This document shows, piece by piece, positions 62,158 through 64,000 of a stretch of 64,000 bases of DNA. The translations under genes and the position numbers were made by a program. The stretch's first letter is position 1. Every line of letters starts with the position of its first letter. The DNA lies in contig FNCM01000005.1 in the NCBI GenBank assembly GCA_900100835.1, positions 62,001 to 126,000 of the forward strand. Direction: 5' to 3'. The notes below the pieces were generated by a model. That model saw only the letters and a list, made by a program, of their open reading frames with translations. It had not been told where the DNA came from and did no database searches. This stretch comes from Selenomonas sp. WCT3 (GTDB lineage Bacteria > Bacillota > Negativicutes > Selenomonadales > Selenomonadaceae).

Positions 62158-62637
62158 TCACACCTCAAAGTAAGAATCATACACCAATATCTGGTCAATA
62201 GCTTTTTGAGTGATAAATGCTATCTGATCATAATTAGGATATGCTTTGATTTCTTTCAACGCCCTATCCTTTTCCCAAATGCCGGTACGATACAAATCCA
62301 CTACCCGAAAAACTTTATCATTGGCCACTTTACCAGAAATAATATCATACTCTTTATAATCAAGCGCACCATCACGAGAGCGGCATACAAAATCAATCCA
62401 TTCCACCATATCGTCAGGGAATGTCTTATACTTCAAACCGCCAATATCATCTGCCATCTGGTAACAATTCACGATAGCATCTTTTCCCTTCTGTAAAGCA
62501 GATTTTCTTCGTGCCCAACGCATGGCTTGTTCTTTTACCGTGGTGACATAAAATCCTTGCCCGAAGTCAAGCGGACGATAGGAATGCTGAACATCAGGCT
62601 GCCGAATAATCTCTGTGGAACCATGATATACGATCAT
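62158..62637 (-). CDS. DUF3990 protein, ADP-ribosyltransferase-like putative toxin
   Basis: The 159-residue protein matches DUF3990: the start VYHGSTEIIRQPDV, then LDFGQGFYVTTVKEQAMRWA, followed by a long acidic-aromatic region (DDMVEWIDFVC). The H-G and S/Y-type motifs and the fold have been likened to ADP-ribosyltransferases of the RES/DarT kind. Its ATG overlaps the DUF3791 stop (ATGA). In this layout it would be the toxin. Catalytic activity is inferred from the family. Confidence 0.78.
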   Translation of the reverse strand: MIVYHGSTEIIRQPDVQHSYRPLDFGQGFYVTTVKEQAMRWARRKSALQKGKDAIVNCYQMADDIGGLKYKTFPDDMVEWIDFVCRSRDGALDYKEYDIISGKVANDKVFRVVDLYRTGIWEKDRALKEIKAYPNYDQIAFITQKAIDQILVYDSYFEV

Positions 62638-62849
62638 ACCTTCACCCCTCTTATCCGTAAATATTCCCTAATATCATCGACCAGATAACCGCTCCCTTGT
62701 GTATGGAGGATATCGTAATTGGGAACAAGATACTCGTCGATGCAACCTGTTGCCTGAAGTTTTTGGTAAACCTGCTTAGGGGACAAATTCCACATATTCG
62801 CACAGGCATGAATCATATAAACAACAAATTCCATTGTAGTCTTGTTCAT
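62634..62849 (-). CDS. DUF3791 protein, first gene of the module
   Basis: The 71-residue protein matches DUF3791: EFVVYMIHACANMWNLSPKQVYQKL, then the terminal LVPNYDILHTQGSGYLVDDIREYLRIRG. It normally pairs with DUF3990 and may be the antitoxin or partner. I choose the ATG at 62849, 7 nt after AGGAGG; an ATG at 62855 touches that site. It overlaps the next gene by 4 bp. Confidence 0.78.
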   Translation of the reverse strand: MNKTTMEFVVYMIHACANMWNLSPKQVYQKLQATGCIDEYLVPNYDILHTQGSGYLVDDIREYLRIRGVKV

Positions 62850-62965
62850 TTCCATTCCTCCTGCCGTACTAAACCAACCATAATTTGCTGATAATAATTA
62901 TACTATTTTTTCCTCTATTTAGAAAGATTTTATCCCTCGTCAAGAAGTTTTCTGTCCCCACCAAA

Positions 62966-63018
62966 AGAGCCAGCAATCAGAGCTGTCTAGTTGACTACTC
63001 TGATTGCCGGCTCTCTTT
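62966..63018 (-). terminator. Terminator after the MsrA-family gene
   Basis: AGAGCC and GCAATCAGAG pair with their complement (62998-63014) with one mismatch around a 15-nt loop, ending in T's on both sides. Confidence 0.75.
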
Positions 63019-63055
63019 ATCCTCTACCGATTGCTTCCCATATTTATTTTGTTAC

Positions 63056-63583
63056 CTAATACCGTACCTGCTCCCGAAACGATTTCCAGTCGATAAACGA
63101 TTCGGCGTCGGGGTGTTTGGCAAAGTACTGCTGATGCTCTTCGGCGGCTTCGCGGAAGGTTTTCAGCGAGGTGGCTTTGGCGTAGCATTTGCGCACGGCT
63201 TTGCTGTTGGGGTCGTTGATGGTGAGTCCAGCTGCTGTTGCCGCCGGAGCTTTGCCGCGATTGGCCAAAAAGTGCATGTAAAATTGCAGATGTGGCTCGT
63301 CTTCGGCATCGGTATACCAGACACCAGCCCGGAAAGCCTTGCCCACCGCCTTGCCTTGACCGTCGGGACGGTATGGCGTCACGACGGTGAACAGGATATC
63401 CATAAGCATGGAGAGATCCACTTTTTTCGGATTGTACTCGACTTCGATGCCATGCACCTCATCGTCGTTACCCTCTCCCGTTAGGTAGCCTGTCCGCGTG
63501 GATAGGACGCCGGGCAAGCCAGTGAATACGGCCTGCAATTCGTGGAAATCGCCCCCCGAAAAGTAAATCTTTTTCGTATACAT
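63056..63583 (-). CDS. MsrA-family protein without the catalytic cysteine
   Basis: The 175-residue protein aligns along its length with methionine sulfoxide reductase A: GVLSTRTGYLTG, DEVHGIEVEYNPKKV, DILFTVVTPYRPDGQG and AFRAGVWYTD, and a C-terminal AEEHQQYFAKHPDAESFI with the usual YH..K pattern. The active-site GCFWG is replaced by GGDFHEL (codon GAT at the cysteine), so normal reductase chemistry is impossible. The gene begins just after meaB. It could be a binding or regulatory protein, or use a new mechanism. Confidence 0.85.
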   Translation of the reverse strand: MYTKKIYFSGGDFHELQAVFTGLPGVLSTRTGYLTGEGNDDEVHGIEVEYNPKKVDLSMLMDILFTVVTPYRPDGQGKAVGKAFRAGVWYTDAEDEPHLQFYMHFLANRGKAPAATAAGLTINDPNSKAVRKCYAKATSLKTFREAAEEHQQYFAKHPDAESFIDWKSFREQVRY

Positions 63584-63585
63584 GC

Positions 63586-64000
63586 CTAACGGCCGCCTCC
63601 CTTCTCTTCCCGCGGATGGAACAAATCGTCCTGCCTTGCGGCCGCCCGCTGCACATCAAACATGCGGATGAACTCGGCCACCGCCTGGGTCGGGGAAATC
63701 GTGCCCCCCAACACGGCATCCTTGATCTCCGGCATTCTCCCCTTGATGACCGGGTCTTCGAGGAACAGGTTATGCAAATGCTCGTCAATCATGCTGTGCA
63801 TCCAATCCAGCAGCTGACCATCGCGGCGTTTCTGGAATACGCCGCTTTTCTTGGTCAGTTGTTCAAAGGCCTGCATGACTTCCCATAGTTCCTTGAGTCC
63901 TGTCTTTTCGATGGCCGATGCCAGATAGGCATGGGTAGGCCAGCCTGGTGTAGCCGGACGGATGTATTCAATCATGCGCTCGAATTCGCCCCTGGCCACC
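63586..64000 (-). CDS. meaB: MeaB/ArgK-type GTPase, C-terminal fragment
   Basis: The frame is open at the right edge, and 138 residues are seen. They match the end of MeaB, the GTPase that protects methylmalonyl-CoA mutase: PATPGWPTHAYLASAIEKTGLKELWEVMQAF, then WMHSMIDEHLHNLFLEDPVIKGRMPEIKDAVLGGTISPTQAVAEFI, the dimerisation helices. The nucleotide-binding motifs lie outside the window. A role in the propionate pathway of the organism is inferred. The MsrA-like gene follows 2 bp after. Confidence 0.82.
   Translation of the reverse strand, partial: VARGEFERMIEYIRPATPGWPTHAYLASAIEKTGLKELWEVMQAFEQLTKKSGVFQKRRDGQLLDWMHSMIDEHLHNLFLEDPVIKGRMPEIKDAVLGGTISPTQAVAEFIRMFDVQRAAARQDDLFHPREEKGGGR

Overview
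The window looks like a chromosomal segment of a Negativicutes bacterium, most likely Selenomonas or a close relative. The reasons are: Firmicute-style gene control (strong AGGAGG ribosome sites, frequent TTG and GTG starts, a T-box leader on pheS, and a pheST-zapA operon); the C-terminus of a MeaB GTPase at the right edge, which fits a propionate/methylmalonyl-CoA metabolism; and type IV pilus genes of the kind found in two-membrane Firmicutes. The genus is inferred from gene content only. I saw no rRNA or tRNA genes, CRISPR array or prophage.

Layout. 1-9.9 kb: end of a sensor kinase, a MerR regulator with a likely second target (a Tat-exported phosphoesterase), then small metabolic and stress genes (ACT protein, NimA-like oxidase, HAD and PHP phosphatases, trmO, a queT remnant, an SMR pump behind an attenuator-like leader, PAP2 phosphatase, sfsA, a CatA-like acetyltransferase and an MmcQ-like protein). 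10-16.4 kb: a complete L-rhamnose module (DeoR-type regulator, rhaM, MFS transporter, rhaD, rhaA, rhaB). 16.4-21.5 kb: VOC protein, GNAT enzyme, a 494-residue protein I cannot place, and a long glutamine synthetase behind a leader with mutually exclusive hairpins. 21.5-27.8 kb: a seven-gene operon joining an NYN-RHH fusion, a DUF3783-like protein, a membrane coiled-coil protein, an SsuABC/TauABC-like importer and a membrane-anchored metallopeptidase. 27.9-44.3 kb: mostly housekeeping (mnmA, tmcAL, lipid kinase, lipid flippase, GalT-like protein, prfC, a small zinc-ribbon/TM2 membrane operon, a lone molybdopterin oxidoreductase, xthA, lepB, rplS, aroB, aroK, aroC). 44.4-48.9 kb: a seven-gene pilus/pseudopilin operon upstream of aroCKB. 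49-55.9 kb: a lipoprotein with a 28-codon leader ORF, a chemoreceptor, zapA, pheT, pheS.

55.9-62.9 kb is an AT-rich accessory island. Two same-orientation IS30-family copies (949 bp and 530 bp), both lacking the same helix-turn-helix segment, bracket an IS256-family remnant and an unusual SF2 helicase fused to an HExxH (SprT/YgjP-like) peptidase and a zinc ribbon. The gene before the helicase in its operon has been cut by the IS. Just beyond lies a compact DUF3791-DUF3990-small protein module resembling a toxin-antitoxin locus. The window closes with an MsrA-family protein that lacks the catalytic cysteine, next to meaB.

The best leads for something undescribed are the helicase-peptidase operon, the Cys-less MsrA paralogue, the family of TTGACNNGTCAA palindromes that clusters in three convergent intergenic gaps, and the SMR-pump and glnA leader RNAs.
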